NCBI GenBank assembly: GCA_016758905.1
Contig: JAEPQZ010000011.1
Location: 826,185-890,184 of the forward strand
DNA length: 64,000 nt
Reading direction: 5' to 3'
Origin: Umbelopsis isabellina
Lineage: Eukaryota > Mucoromycota > Umbelopsidomycetes > Umbelopsidales > Umbelopsidaceae
The translations under genes were made by a program, and so were the position numbers. A model generated the notes under the pieces. That model ran no database searches. It was not told where the DNA came from and worked only from the letters and a program-made list of their open reading frames with translations. The first letter of the stretch is position 1. The number at the start of each line of letters is the position of its first letter. Of this stretch, positions 23,540 to 35,780 are shown one piece after another.

Positions 23540-25143
23540 ATGCCGATGCAGAGAGTAGTGATTATGCTTGTCGTCCTTGTGTCGGCGACAGTATCACTGC
23601 TCCTACTTTACAGTACTGGGTCCTCGAAGTCAATATTTTTCTCGAGCCAATCTGAGATTGATGCGCTGTCTAAGCTTCAGCCTGCACACTACGAAGATGC
23701 CATGCCGGATTGTATGGCCAACACAGCCACTCGAGATAACATAACGGCAACCAAGGAACAATGGGCGACTTGTTTAGATGGGGGCTCACAGTCATCAGCA
23801 TATCTATCCATTGTGATAGTTACTAGAATGGATGATTATGCAGGTATGTCACACTTGGCTATGATTTTTTTGAATGCAACAGATTTACTGGTAGAAACTT
23901 GGGCAGTACTAATTTGGAAATTTCATCCTATTGCCACTTTCTTTGGTATCAAAGGAAATCAATTTCATAGATTCCAAAATTTCGTCAACAGCGCCTATTT
24001 ATTAGCAGAGCATACGAAAGAACATATCGAACTGCTCATCATTGAATGGAATCCGCCGGCAAACACACGACGGGTTTACGATGTATTGGTAGGTTTTCAA
24101 TCTTTGTGCGTCCTTGTTCGGGTGAAGTTTTTCTCAGACTTCGTTACATCTTTTGTGTAGCGTTTTCGGCGTTCCAAATACTTAAGCTACAGAATTATTG
24201 CTGTGCCAAAAGCTTTGCACAACGTCATTCCTAATGTAGGAAATGCACCTTTGCACGAGTTCGAAGGCAAAAATCTTGGCATTCGCTTCGCTCGCGGAGA
24301 ATACGTTGTGTGCACTAATCAAGGTTTGAAAAAATCTTTTTTCTGGTTCCTGGATGTGTAAAACCCAATCTAACTGGAAATATTTTACCCAGATGATATT
24401 TGGTCAGTCAATTTCCATAATGCCATCAAGTCACACTACTTCAAGCAAGGCATTATCTATCTTCAACACCAAGATCGTCATAACATGTAAGTTCTATCTC
24501 TCCTTTTACCCAATGCAAATCATTGTGTTGTACACCAAGTGACTCATTCTTTTCTTGGCTCAGACACGACGACTTGCCTCCATCAATTGTCAGGCTACCT
24601 TCATACCCTGACGATGATACATTATATAATGCCTGCGTACCTACGCCACAGGATTGGGGAAACTTTAAGTCTAGAGGTCCTATTAACGTGAATTTGGATA
24701 ATATCTTGCAAGTAGCCGATCAAGCCGGCGACTTCACACTTGCACATCGAGACACGTGGAAACATGCCCGAGGATATCGAGAGACTGGAGGAGTAGCATG
24801 GTTAGTGTGGAGTATTGTCTTATTTTCTACATAGCGGGACTTGTAACTGATAAATTTTTTTTGGCACCAAAGGGTGGACATTGAATTTGTTTGTACCGCC
24901 GCATGGACTCTAGGATTAGAGGTAGAATACATCGACGAAACTTTTGCTTGTCATCAAGATCATCCAAACATATGGGAGACCACTCCCGAGCGACATACAG
25001 ACAACACACATATAGATATGGGCGAAATCATGCGCAAAGAGAAGGTTTATATTAATGACGCGGACGCCTGGGGCATGCAAAAAATAGACATTTGGCACTA
25101 TGGATTAGATTGCCATCAATTCGGTGGAGGACTTTGCTGGTAA
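23540..25143 (+). CDS. Golgi-type membrane-anchored putative glycosyltransferase
   Basis: Six exons: 23540-23843, 23955-24088, 24161-24323, 24393-24486, 24564-24800, 24873-25143; phases agree and give 400 aa. The first ATG in frame starts a short cytosolic tail followed by a signal anchor (VVIMLVVLVSATVSLLLLYS), the type II layout of Golgi enzymes. The lumenal domain resembles a GT-A fold: SIVIVTRMDDYAGNQ at the nucleotide-binding start, LLIIEWNPP, NLGIRFARGEYVVCTNQDDI (a possible QDD variant of the DxD metal site), then RGYRETGG with WVDIEFVCTAAWTLGLEVEY, and a C-terminal HDMG-like metal-ligand context. Sugar donor and acceptor cannot be read from sequence. It is not one of the large named families I know. 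Confidence 0.7.
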
Positions 25144-26561
25144 CTGGGCCTCCCAATTCTGAATCTACTCTCATCAAGGTTTCATTTTCGTTGTTTTTAA
25201 ATTTTTCTAGTCATGTAACATCATTAATTGGGTGAGGTCCAATAAATACCTCGTTTTCTTGAAATGGCCACATTAAATAAACGGCAACAAACAATAAGAG
25301 TGTTCCCGAGTAGTGGCAGGAACCATTGGTGCGGTGTTATTGCGGTTGTTGCTGTAATTCGTATGCTGGTTTGCAGATCTGTCTATCTGCTTGATTTGTT
25401 TGACGTGGCTGTACCATTGCAAACTTGTTTTATATTGATTTGGCATTGGAAATTGGAAGCTGAGCTCCATTTTTGACGTCTTCACCACGAACACTACCCA
25501 AAAAATTGACCGGTACCTGAGCGTTTCTAGTCAGTAAAACGAAGCTCAAAACTGTTTAATTTCTGCATTCCGTTGGCTGTCAACCGACAGTTTGTATGAT
25601 GTTTGTGGGAGGGCTTGGTGGGAAAATCGTATTCTTTTTATATCATGTTCATTACTTTAGCATTGAGCCGTGCCACATATTCAAATATAGTTTGAAGCAC
25701 CAAAACAAATGTGTCAAACAGCTGGATTACTGCTGACTTCTTCCAAAATTGACTTCTATCCTGTTTGAAGGCATGCAAATCATTGGTTTAAAAACAGCGC
25801 CCTGGCTACGGAGCCACTTCCTCACGTTTTTCCTACCTACATAACGAAAGGATGGACACCTGGATTCTTCTTTCCTCTTTGTACATCCACTTGTTCTGTA
25901 GGATCATCCTATCCGTCCAGAATTGTACTAACGGCTGAAAAGCGTGGAATTATGCATGAGAGAAAGGTACAAATTTATCCGTTATTGGACATGTTTATAG
26001 GTAAAGATGACAGGAAAATGGAATGCTGGATATGCTGTGAAATTATTATTACTATGCCTTAAATTTAAGGGAAACATGTTCCTTTCGTAACTTAAAGGAG
26101 AATGCTTAGTTGCATAGGAGACGGATCAGACCCACTTCATAGACATAAGCAGATACCTACCAATTTGCTGCTAATGGCTTTTTTTTTTTCGTTTAGTCAC
26201 AAATCAGGAACAGGAACAAGTTAATTGGTAGTCTCCTTAAAGCCACCCTATTCTTTTTCACCTGTTCTATGCGTCTTAGCTATATGTATCGAGACTTTTG
26301 ATGTCGCACATGTGCCCCTTGGCCATGCACCATCTGCACACAGCCCAATGTTGACTGGTGCACATATTTTGAGACCAAGTAGTTGAAGAACGCCAACAGT
26401 TATTTTTGTTATTGGGGCTGCTGTCCTGCCTACCAGGAATTACCTTGGATACAAAAGTACAAATTGGATCTGTGGCCCACAGTTTCAATTATATTTTAAC
26501 TTTTGGTTTGCCATTCGTTGCCCCTTTACATCTTTCTTCCTTCTTCTTATCTTTATCAGAC
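25144..26561. other. Intergenic region
   Basis: About 1.4 kb ahead of the acetate-transporter family gene, so it holds that promoter. Frames at 25264-25494 and 26276-26488 have no usable start or recognisable product. Just upstream of the ATG at 26562 is a pyrimidine-rich stretch (TCTTTCTTCCTTCTTCTTAT), common in well-expressed fungal promoters. Confidence 0.4.
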
Positions 26562-27293
26562 ATGGCTGATCTTGAATCAAAGCAAGAGCATTCCTATTAC
26601 ACTACTCCTGCTCCTGCACCAGCACCTGTGCCAGCTCCAGCACAACAAGTCATTGCTAACCCTGGTCCTCTTGGCCTCTGCGGATTTGCATTGACTACCT
26701 TTGTGCTGTCACTGCACAATGCTGGTGCTGGTGTACCTGCCGCTGGTCCCAGCAATGTTGTAGTTGGCCTTGCCTTTTTCTATGGTGGTCTCGTCCAGGT
26801 AAAGTATGATTGTGTATGTCTGTCATTTGCGCTCTTGTGCTCATTGTTTTTCAATTAGCTTTTGGCTGGTATGTGGGAATTCAAGACTGGTAATACCTTT
26901 GGTGCCACAGCATTCTCTAGCTATGGTGGTTTCTGGTTGTCCTTTGGCTTGATCTTTGTACCTGGTGCTGGTATCCTTGATGGTTATGCAAAGTCCTCCA
27001 CCCAAACTCTGGAAAACTCGCTTGGTATCTACCTTCTTGGTTGGACTATCTTCACTGGTATCATGCTTATTGCTAGCCATCGATCCACTGGAGGACTCGT
27101 GGCGCTCTTCTTCTTCCTTTTCATCACCTTCGTCCTTTTGACAGCTTCCAAGTTCAATGCCAATACTACTCTTCAAGTTGCTGGTGGTGCATTTGGTGTT
27201 GTTACTGCTATTATTGCTTGGTATAACGCTCTGAGCGGTCTTTTGACCAAGGAGAGCAGCTACTTTTCTCTCCCTACCGTCCCTCTCCGTTAA
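26562..27293 (+). CDS. GPR1/FUN34/YaaH family (acetate/ammonium export) membrane protein
   Basis: Homologue of yeast Ady2/Ato1 and Yarrowia Gpr1, six-helix plasma-membrane proteins involved in acetate uptake and adaptation to acetate. Two exons (26562-26798, 26859-27293) joined in phase, 223 aa; Ady2 is 283, the difference being a shorter N-terminus. The tail is an Ala-Pro repeat ([14 protein letters not shown]). The family signature [18 protein letters not shown] marks the start of helix 1, followed by [20 protein letters not shown], the conserved [20 protein letters not shown], and helices with [32 protein letters not shown] and a small C-terminal loop. Codon choice is biased, hinting at good expression. 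Confidence 0.93.
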
Positions 27294-28079
27294 GCTGTGT
27301 ACCCCAAGCCCCGTCCTTGACGTTTTCTGCTGTTCACTTTTCTTTAATAATACTTACCAGTCCAAGGCAGCTAATAAAATTTGCTCTTATTTAACTAATT
27401 GAAAACTGCGGCATACATATTAGCAGTTGCTCTGCAACTTTGACATTTGACAAAAAGTTATGGTTTATCAGAGTCATACGATGTGGAAAGGCATCAGCTC
27501 CCTTTATTTTCCAAAAAGGCATAAAAGCCATTTGCCAAAACGGCATAAGCATCTCTGAAAGGAAGTAAGTTTTCTAAAATTAAAGACGTCAACAAAGATT
27601 GACAATTGAAGATCAAGTGGGCGTACTTCTTGGTTGCTGTCTGCTTTGTGTCACTCATTTATGAAGTTTGTAATCTCAGTTTTGTAAAATTTAACTTTCA
27701 GGAAATCGTAGTGTAAAGAACTGCAACTGCTCATGACCACAAACAGCCGGCTACCTAAAGAAAGAAAAGCACTAATGCATGTTAATAGTATGTCAAAAGC
27801 TGTGTCAATTTCGTAAGAGTCACAATAGTTATACCACGGTTCAGAATGTTCTGAGCCACTTGAATAGACGAGATCCAAAAGGATCGCGTTATTAGAGTCA
27901 TTGTAGATAGCGTAGCAACCAGAAGTATATAACTCGGAAAAAATGCATGACAACTACATTGAGAAAAGCTTGCATTTTCATTGGCTAGTTTACACGATAA
28001 ATGATAGTATGCCTAAATTTCTCTCACTCGTTTCATAGACTCAGTAGAAGCTGGGAAATTCAGGTGTCGATCAAGTTTC
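27294..28079. other. Intergenic region
   Basis: About 790 bases. A minus-strand open frame at 27651-27953 starts at a non-ATG codon and has a good splice-acceptor-like tract (CTTTTCTTTCTTTAG) inside, but no gene model could be completed. Confidence 0.35.
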
Positions 28080-29120
28080 ATGCCACCAGATAACATAAAT
28101 CCAGTCATACCTGACGTACCCAAGGTACCGGCACCCGCACAGCCATCGCCACTGCCACCGGAACCTGTTTCTGAACCCAATGTACAACCGTCGCCTCCGG
28201 AAGGAAGCAATCACCCACCACCCGACCATTTACCTCAACCTCCACCACAGAGCGTTCCACCACCGTACAAAGGGATCCGAGCGACTCTTAGAGAGATTTT
28301 TGAAGGAAGAAACATATCTGGAGCTCCTGAAAACAACAAATCCAATGATAAATGGGACGAAACCTGTATTCAGTGGTGTAAGCAGCAAAAAGATGCAAGG
28401 AAAGAGGGCAAGGAGCCAAGCTGCAAAATGGTTTGTTTCCGCCGAAAAGTGGACGAAATTACAAGCCAAGATACAAGAGATTCTAAAGATACCAAAGACC
28501 AAGAGAACGACCCGCCAACCCGGTGGAATCCTTTACGCGGATATTCGATTGTGGTAGTGGATGGTAAAGCAAGCTGCGAAGATCATGTCGATGGTATGAC
28601 TTCATATTTATGTATCAAGAGGCATCAAATTCAAGTTATAGTTTAAATTAATTAACGAATTCATAGATATGAACAAACATTCAATGCAAAACCCCAAGAA
28701 CATAGAGTGAGTGTTGACTCAAATGTTGACTCCTTGAAAATACTACTGAATTAACAATTGAGTATTGACCCAGAGGTCCAGCTAAATATGAGGTTGATTT
28801 AGGCGAACAAGTTGAAAAGGGTGAAGCAGAAGGTAGGAATGACAATGGCGGAGTTGAGAGCTTGGATCCAATACTAAGATATGAATCCGTTTGTATTAGC
28901 CAAGAGGTTGGTTGCCAAAACCTTCACACCAATGTATGTCATGACTCAGCGTTATATTAATTCCTGGACGGATGGTACGCAAGCGGCATTTTTTGAACGC
29001 TTTGCTGAAAGTGTTAAACGTGCCGATGCCTATCACATTGTTTGCGATAGTGCCAAGAAAGTGTATGATAACACGTTCAGAAACTCCAAAGGCAATGATG
29101 ACGATGGAAAAAGGAAATAG
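28080..29120 (+). CDS. Proline-rich protein with twin CX3C motif
   Basis: Four exons (28080-28593, 28667-28706, 28774-28832, 28879-29120), phases consistent, 284 aa. Residues 1-65 are proline-rich (PPPDHLPQPPPQSVPPPYKG). A compact cysteine module follows: WDETCIQWCKQQKDARKEGK then EPSCKMVCFRRKVDE, that is CX3C-X13-CX3C, the spacing class seen in small Tim chaperones and other intermembrane-space proteins. Further on are RWNPLRGYSIVVVDGKASCE, and a basic, aromatic C-terminal region (MNPFVLAKRLVAKTFTPMYV; QRYINSWTDGTQAAFFERFA). I cannot assign a family. The CX3C pair suggests a disulphide-linked hairpin, perhaps in mitochondria, as inference. Confidence 0.68.
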
Positions 29121-29269
29121 AACAAGTCGTATGAAAAACAGTTAAATCTCATCGGTAGTCGTTTGAGTTTATTGTAATAATATGATACATTTTGGAAATA
29201 CTTTTAGAGAAAATTGTACATAAAGGTAATATGAATAAGGGAATATGATGGCATAGCATAGTCTACGCT

Positions 29270-29587
29270 TTACTTGGACAAAATGCCAGATCTGCGCTTG
29301 GACTTGCCATTGTTATTAAACATGTCCTTGAAACTGTTGGACTTCTTGGAGGAGGAGGAAAGTGGGTTATTGGACTTCTTGGAGGAGGAGGAGAATGGGT
29401 TGCTGGATTTCTTGGAGGAGGATTTGTTGAATGGGTTGGACAGTGTTCTCTCCTTCTTATTGCTCTTAAATGGGTTCTTAGAGGTGGTTGATTTGCTTGA
29501 CTTGGTGGGCAAGATATGGACCTTGTTGTCCGACTTGGACTTGCCGAAGAGGGAGTTAGACTTGGTAGATTTTTTGGAATCGAACAT
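29270..29587 (-). CDS. Low-complexity Ser/Lys/Asn-rich protein with NPF motifs
   Basis: Single exon, 105 aa, ATG at 29587-29585. It is almost wholly Ser, Lys and Asn, with an internal repeat of the type SNPFSSSSKKS / NNPLSSSSKKS. Three NPF tripeptides (KNPFKS, SNPFNK, SNPFSS) and a decayed fourth (NPL) are spaced through it. NPF binds EH domains of endocytic adaptors. The opposite strand is also open because of the repeat, but encodes an implausible Leu/Glu-rich product. Predicted disordered. Function unknown. Confidence 0.6.
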   Translation of the reverse strand: MFDSKKSTKSNSLFGKSKSDNKVHILPTKSSKSTTSKNPFKSNKKERTLSNPFNKSSSKKSSNPFSSSSKKSNNPLSSSSKKSNSFKDMFNNNGKSKRRSGILSK

Positions 29588-29737
29588 ATTGTGATGAGAT
29601 GATATGGTTTGAAGATTTTCTTGGTGTCAGCGTACCATTTTTATACTTCTTTTTAATTTTTACTTTCGTGTCACCACGATTTTTAAGTCACTTGCCATGA
29701 AGTCATGGTAGTTACTTTATTTGTATGTACCACCATT

Positions 29738-32700
29738 CTATGATTCTATTACTTTCATTGACGACTTGGCAATACCTAATAAAGTCCAAGCTTTGGTATC
29801 CCAAGGGGCTAGCATGACCGCACGTTGAGCAGCTTCCTGTATCTCTTGGCGATGATCTGGTGGTGGACCATCTTTTGCTTTTCGTTTTCTAGACTTTGAA
29901 TCCTCTTGCTGCTTCAATAAACTTTGTGCATAATTATAATATGCCATTGATTTGTCCTGCGCCGACGCAGTACTGGATGAGGCTAGCATAGATAGACCAG
30001 TTGTGGATACAGCAATAGAAGCTGTCAAATAAGGTGCCTTATAGTGACGTTTTCCCATCATCTGACTTGCCATTGCTATCCACAATGACGCATTATTGGG
30101 CGTTTGGTGTACGAAATTAGAAATTGCTCTTACTGCGTCGTCCGTAGATCCCTGAAGAATGGCATAGAGATACGTAAATATGTGTTGGATTTAGGCATCA
30201 TGATCGTATTCATTATGTTTTCTTTACCTTGATCTCATAATATTTGCTCAATAACCACGCTGCTAAGCCATCGTGATCTTCAAAACCTTAAAAGTTTAAA
30301 ATGTTAACATTGCGTTATCGAATTGATCGCTAGTAATGACGTTCTATACCTTCTTGACCAATGGGTAATTTTAGCATTTCTTGAATAGCTGCCTCCGTTA
30401 GTGTATCGTTATCTTGGATCAGCCCCATCGCACACAGGCCAAATATTGATGGTAAATGGTTGGGGTTTTCCTCGATGCTGGAAGATCATTGAAAAATTCG
30501 TCATATCATGAGCTTGTTTCCTTTTAAGTTTAGCCACACATAATTCAACATACCTTTTGAACAGTTCTTGTTGGGCAAGTTCTCGTTGCTCTTCACCGCC
30601 TAGTGCCCAAAGGACTTGACTAAGAAGTACTGATAGCTTTTGGCGTAATTCAGCATTTTGTCCTTCGGCATTGGACAATGCTTGTTCAAACATGGATAGT
30701 GCTTCATCCAGCTGATCATTAAAGTAGTATGATATGCCAGCGCCTAACTCACAATATACCTTGGTAGTATGATCTTCCAAACATTCAATAGCAATGTTAT
30801 AGCTGGAGATAGCTCCTTCAAAATCACCACTGGCACATAACGCTCTTGCAAGATTAGCGTGTATCATGGTTATGTGCTTTTGGCAAACCTCGTCCTGAGA
30901 ACTATCGCGTTCCATGCGTTCTTCCGCCGCAAGTACGGCTCCAGCAAATGCCTCTGCAGCTTGTTCGTATTGTTGTAGACGTTCCAAAAGCAAACCATAG
31001 AGATTAAGAGCCGCCGGATTATCCGGATATTGTTCTGTGAGCTTTTGCAGGGCAAATGCAGGTGGTACTAACAATGTCGGGTTGGGAGCATGTGTATCTT
31101 TTGAGGCTTGTGAAAATACCGTACTTGCATATCCATAATTGGCTTTGAGCTGGTGCATCGAAAAGTGTTAGTTTAGGCTATTGAGGTTTCAAAGTTAATG
31201 GATTACGGAAGACTTACGGAAGACCCATTCGACAAACCATAAGCTTGCTCGAACAAAGTCTCAGGACTGTTGTTCCATAATTGAGCAACATATGCTTGGC
31301 CAATCCAAGTGGCAGTAAATTCAGGATCAATGGCTTGCGCTGTTTCAAACGCCTGAGCTGCAAGCTCAAAATCGGCCTGAATGAGACAGAGGTATCCATA
31401 ATTGCTCCAAGCTACTGCGCTCCGCGTGTCTAATTGCATGGCTCGGATGAAGGCATGCTGACTTATCTTGGCATCATGTTCTAATGCAATGACTCCCAAC
31501 GTATTCCAAAACGCCGGTGAATCGTCATCGGCTTTGATAGCGAGCTTCATGCAGCGCAAAGCCATTTTCAATTGGTCTTCACTAGATGGTTCGGTACGAT
31601 TGTTTTGCCAGTACCAATAATATACCAAAGCAAGATTGTGCCAATAGTGCTTGCCATGCGAACCCTTCTGACTGGCCAGCCAAATGGCTTGCTTGTAAGC
31701 GAAGGATGCGCAGGACAAGAGCACGTCAGCACATTCCTTGCGGGGTAAAGCAAAGTCTTCAGTGATATCAAGATTGGAGAAATCAGTTACGAGCTCAGCA
31801 CAAGAATCAGAAGGAAATTTAAGCAGCTCATTGGGAGATGGCGCCAATAAGATCATCAATTCTTGAATATCGTCATAGGCGAATAGATTGGCGTAACTAA
31901 GTACACTCTGGTATTGGCAAAGTGCTCGACCAACCGTCTCCCAAAAACTTTCCAAAGAACTGTGCTTTATGGCTACCAGACATGCATTTATAACAGAGTT
32001 ATAGCACTCGGCAGCACGTCCAAAGAATCCCTGTTGAAAATTGTCCCGTCCTTGAAGCAGATAAGTGTCTGCCAAACCCTTTAGAGCTGGTATATATGGC
32101 GATTCATTTTGATCTTCTGCTAATGCCAAAGTTTGAAGGTATTCCTCAATTGCTTCTTCAAAGGAGCCAATTTTTTGCTTCACAAGAGCAGATTGGTAAC
32201 TTGTATAGATATTTTTGGGAGCCAGTTGTCGTGCACGTGTAAACGCTTTCGAAGCTGCAATATATCGGCCCTCTTTCAAATACGATTCGGCCAGACCTTC
32301 CCAGCATGGAACATCGCGAGAATCGCTGCGTAAGGCGTTTTGGAAGCTTGGAATGGCCTTCAAATATTCCCCTCTCTTCAGCTGCAAGAAACCAAGTCGT
32401 CGCCATGCCCAACCTGTTCTACTAAGTAAGCTCGTGATATCTGTCAAGATTGTTTCAGCTTCGTCCAAATCGCCCGATTCCTGGTAGTACTCAGTCAAAT
32501 AGTATGCAGCATCCACAGCAGATGGATCTAGTATTAATGCCTTCTGGTAGCACTTCATAGCCTTGGTGACAGTTTCTTCAACAAGGCGATAGTAGTGACC
32601 AAGATGAGTGAATGCAGGTGAAAAGTGAGGATCGATTTTGGCGGCTTTGATAAAATGCGTATATGCATACTCTTTATCGCTCTTGTAAGGATCTGAAAAT

Positions 32701-34727
32701 GGATAATTAGAATCGTTTGACTGGCATATACAATGTGTATAATAGATCAACTTACCACCCATTTCCCAGTAGACTCGACCCAAGCGATAGTAGTATTCAG
32801 GAATCCCTTCCTCACTTGCCTCAATTGCATCTTGAATTAATTGTAGAGCCTCCTCATATTTTCCTTGTTTGCAGTATATCCACCCTATTTCAACTTTGGC
32901 AGATGATCGAGTCGGTTCCAATTGTAAGATGGCATTGAATTGCTCAAGCGCTTCTTTCTGTCGATCCAGCTCCGAAAGCATGAGGCCATAGCACTAATAA
33001 GAGATAATATCGTTAATCAATAGCTAGGAACACGTTGATTTTCCTCAAACGTACCTCTAAAGTTGCAATATTGTCCTTGAATGACACAAGTATTTTTTTA
33101 CATAGAGCCATAGCATCAGTATAATACTTGCGACTCAATCTACGATAGCATTGTGCCATGCACAATTCCATGGAAAGCAATACCCTAAAGACGAAATTAG
33201 CTGCTTATTTCCATGCAGCGGCAAACATGGTGGCTGACTTACCTATCTAACGTAGCACCATAGAACTTTGCATGCTCAAGAGCAATATCCCGGCCCTTAG
33301 TAGCATACTCTAAACCCGATTCATATTCTCCAGAATTGTAATAAAGCCAACTTAGGCATTGGTGCCCGAAAAGACTTTCGGGAGACATCTCCATGCCATC
33401 CTAGCAAGGGTATAGATGTCAGATCAAGAAATATGCCTAACATGAGACTCAAAACAAGACATACCGAGATTAAATCAAATGCTTCATCAGCTTCGCCTGC
33501 TTCGTAGAGTTTGTAACCTTCTATAAGTTTTGACAAACCATGATCTGGGAATTGGGATGCGAAATTATCGCATAAGCTCTTGTCATATAAATCTAGAATT
33601 AAAATTTATGATTTCAAATAAGCGAACTGACCACATAATGTATAGTAATGGCGAAAGCTTCAGTCCTACCGTAACTTTCAACATTGCTAGATTCAATCAA
33701 AAATTCATATGGTTCAGGAACATCAACATTGGAATCACAAAGCTGCTTTGCAAGATCATGTAACTTTTGATATGCCTAAGGAGGAATGATAGTAAAAATC
33801 GGCTGATAACTCAAGTATAATTAAGAAATATCAAATACCTCATCCTTTTCCTTATCAGATCTGATGCGCTTCCTTAAGAAATTGAAATACTGCGCTTTTA
33901 AATCTTGAACATCTGCCTGGACTTTATCACTCGTCTGCGCTTCCTTAAGTACTGTTTCGAAGATAGAGCCTAAATGAGATTTAGCTGCCACCTCTGCTTC
34001 TACTTGAGCCCTGATTTTGGCTGGCGTTCCAGCGTTCATACGCATTCGCCTAGCTTGCGTTTCTCTGTCGATCTGCTTTTGTTCTTGTCCGCTTTTGATC
34101 TTTAATATTTCCAGCCAAATTGAACATAAATCGGGCATTTGCTCAGAGTCAGATATTAACGCATGGTACTTGCTGTCAGGTGTATAGTAGTAAAGTGTTT
34201 CCAGCAGCTACGTGCAAGTTGGTTAGATGGGATTGATATGCTAAGGCTAAAATTTTATAGAGACTTGCCTTAGATTCATCAGGTTCCTTGCTTCGATAGA
34301 TATCAGCAAGCTTATTGATGTTATCTAGAAGGCGGGTTCCGTCGTTTGATACAGCGTATATCTCATTAAGCTTGTTCAACGTCTCGGCCAAATCGGACCA
34401 CTTTTCGCGCTTTTCGTAAAAGCTAACCAGACCCTGCCAGGCAAGTAACTGCTCTGGATTGATCTCGATCGCTTTTTTGTAATCATTCTCGGCATTGTCG
34501 TACTGTTCTAAACCGTTATGCGCCACACCAAGAAAGACATACCTAACGTTTGCATGTGGGGTTAGATTTACTAGTTAAAGGCATAAGCGATGGAATGTTT
34601 CGTGCACGTACGCATTATAATTTTGTGACTCAAAGTCAAGAACGCGATTGCAAAACTTTACAGCCTCTGCATATTTCTTTGCTCCAAGTGCTTCTCGAGC
34701 GTTTTTCAAGTTGGCCTTGGTGTTCAT
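29738..34727 (-). CDS. SKI3: Ski3/TTC37, TPR scaffold of the Ski complex
   Basis: Tetratricopeptide scaffold that, with the Ski2 helicase and Ski8, feeds mRNA 3' ends to the cytoplasmic exosome. Thirteen minus-strand exons: 34612-34727, 34269-34542, 33839-34207, 33670-33775, 33465-33592, 33243-33400, 33055-33184, 32756-32993, 31218-32692, 30554-31149, 30350-30477, 30228-30286, 29738-30151. Phases agree throughout and give 1396 aa; yeast Ski3 is 1432. It begins MNTKANLKNAREALGAKKYA, the Ski3 N-terminal TPR, and continues with many TPR pairs (EQFNAILQLEPTRSSAKVEI; YQKALILDPSAVDAAYYL; AAQAFETAQAIDPEFTATWI; AAEAFAGAVLAAEERME). The C-terminus ends with an alanine/serine linker and a final helix (AAQRAVMLAPWDTKAWTLLG). 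Exon 2 uses a GC donor (AAG|GCAAGT). Confidence 0.95.
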
Positions 34728-34857
34728 AAGGTCCTACCGTTGCTTGGTCGAACAGGTAGTAAAGTCAGTCAATAATCTGACAGTCACAGCACACATAATG
34801 ACCCCATTGTCCGACTGTAATTGTCAGCACAGCAGTTTTTTTTATCAAGTGCATTTT

Positions 34858-35585
34858 ATGACAGTAGAGACGGATACAACGGGAAAGCCGGAAGCGAAGG
34901 ACGCTTCCAGGGCTAAGCATGGACCTGAAAGTGGCATGTCCATTTACATTGATCCTGTCACAGGTCAAAAGATTCCAATGAAGGACGGAAAGCCATGTCG
35001 CACCTGCATTGACATGAAGACTTGGAAACGACTCGGCAAGGTTGCTTCTGCCAAAGACGCTGCCGAGAGCCCAAAAACCACCGAGGATGGCAAGAAAGAT
35101 GCCACAAAATCTGTAGCAGAGTCTAATGCTACAGCAAAAAGCGTCTCTCCAGCCGATGATACCGAATGGCGACGAAAGAACTGCCCTCCCGATGTGGAAG
35201 CTCTTGGCAGCTCCACGTGGACTCTATTGCATACCATGGCAGCTTATTATCCTGAAAGACCCGCTCCATCACAGATGGACTCTATGAAGATGTTCTTTGA
35301 GGGATTTGCTCAACACTACCCTTGCTGGTTTTGTAAAGTAAGTTATAAAGCTTCTTCCATTGTCTATGGCAAAAGCCATGTATTAAAGCCTAAGCTCTTC
35401 TACAGGGTGATTTTCAAAAGTCAGTCGCTGCCAATCCAATACAAGTTGGTAGCAGGAAGAAGCTCAGTCAATGGCTTTGTGACCGTCATAATGAAGTGAA
35501 CGAGAAACTTGGAAAGCCCAAATTTGACTGTACCAAAGTATTTGAACGCTGGTTGGAAGGTCCACCAAATGGCAAATGCGATTAA
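34858..35585 (+). CDS. ERV1: FAD-linked sulfhydryl oxidase Erv1/ALR
   Basis: Mitochondrial intermembrane-space oxidase that re-oxidises Mia40 and passes electrons to cytochrome c. Two exons (34858-35337 and 35406-35585), 219 aa; yeast Erv1 is 189. The N-terminal arm carries the shuttle disulphide in KPCRTCIDMKTWKRL. A long charged linker leads to the catalytic domain: CPPDVEALGSSTWTLLHTMA for FAD binding, then the active-site CXXC in HYPCWFCKGDFQKS at the exon junction, then SQWLCDRHNEVNEKLGKPKF with the CX2HNXVN flavin motif, and the structural DC before the end. All cysteines expected for Erv1 are present. Only 130 bases separate its ATG from that of SKI3 on the other strand. Confidence 0.95.
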
Positions 35586-35780
35586 TGATTGTAATTGATA
35601 TGCTCATAGATATAGAAGAAAAAAACCGTGCGTTCCTTAATTCAAAGCGCATTACGTGTCACTTACGTGTAACTACCACTCGGCATAAAATAAAAAGGAT
35701 TTGAGACTTCGTGCCAGTCTCTGTACATTTTGGAATCTTTAACATTGGAACTCCTACTCCTCTATTCTCCAACTCCAGCC

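Noticed and set aside
29274-29594. Plus-strand Leu/Glu/Asp-rich frame opposite the NPF protein
   Set aside because: It is the reverse complement of the Ser-Lys repeat and reads as monotonous LDFLEEEE units; the minus strand has the better start and motifs.
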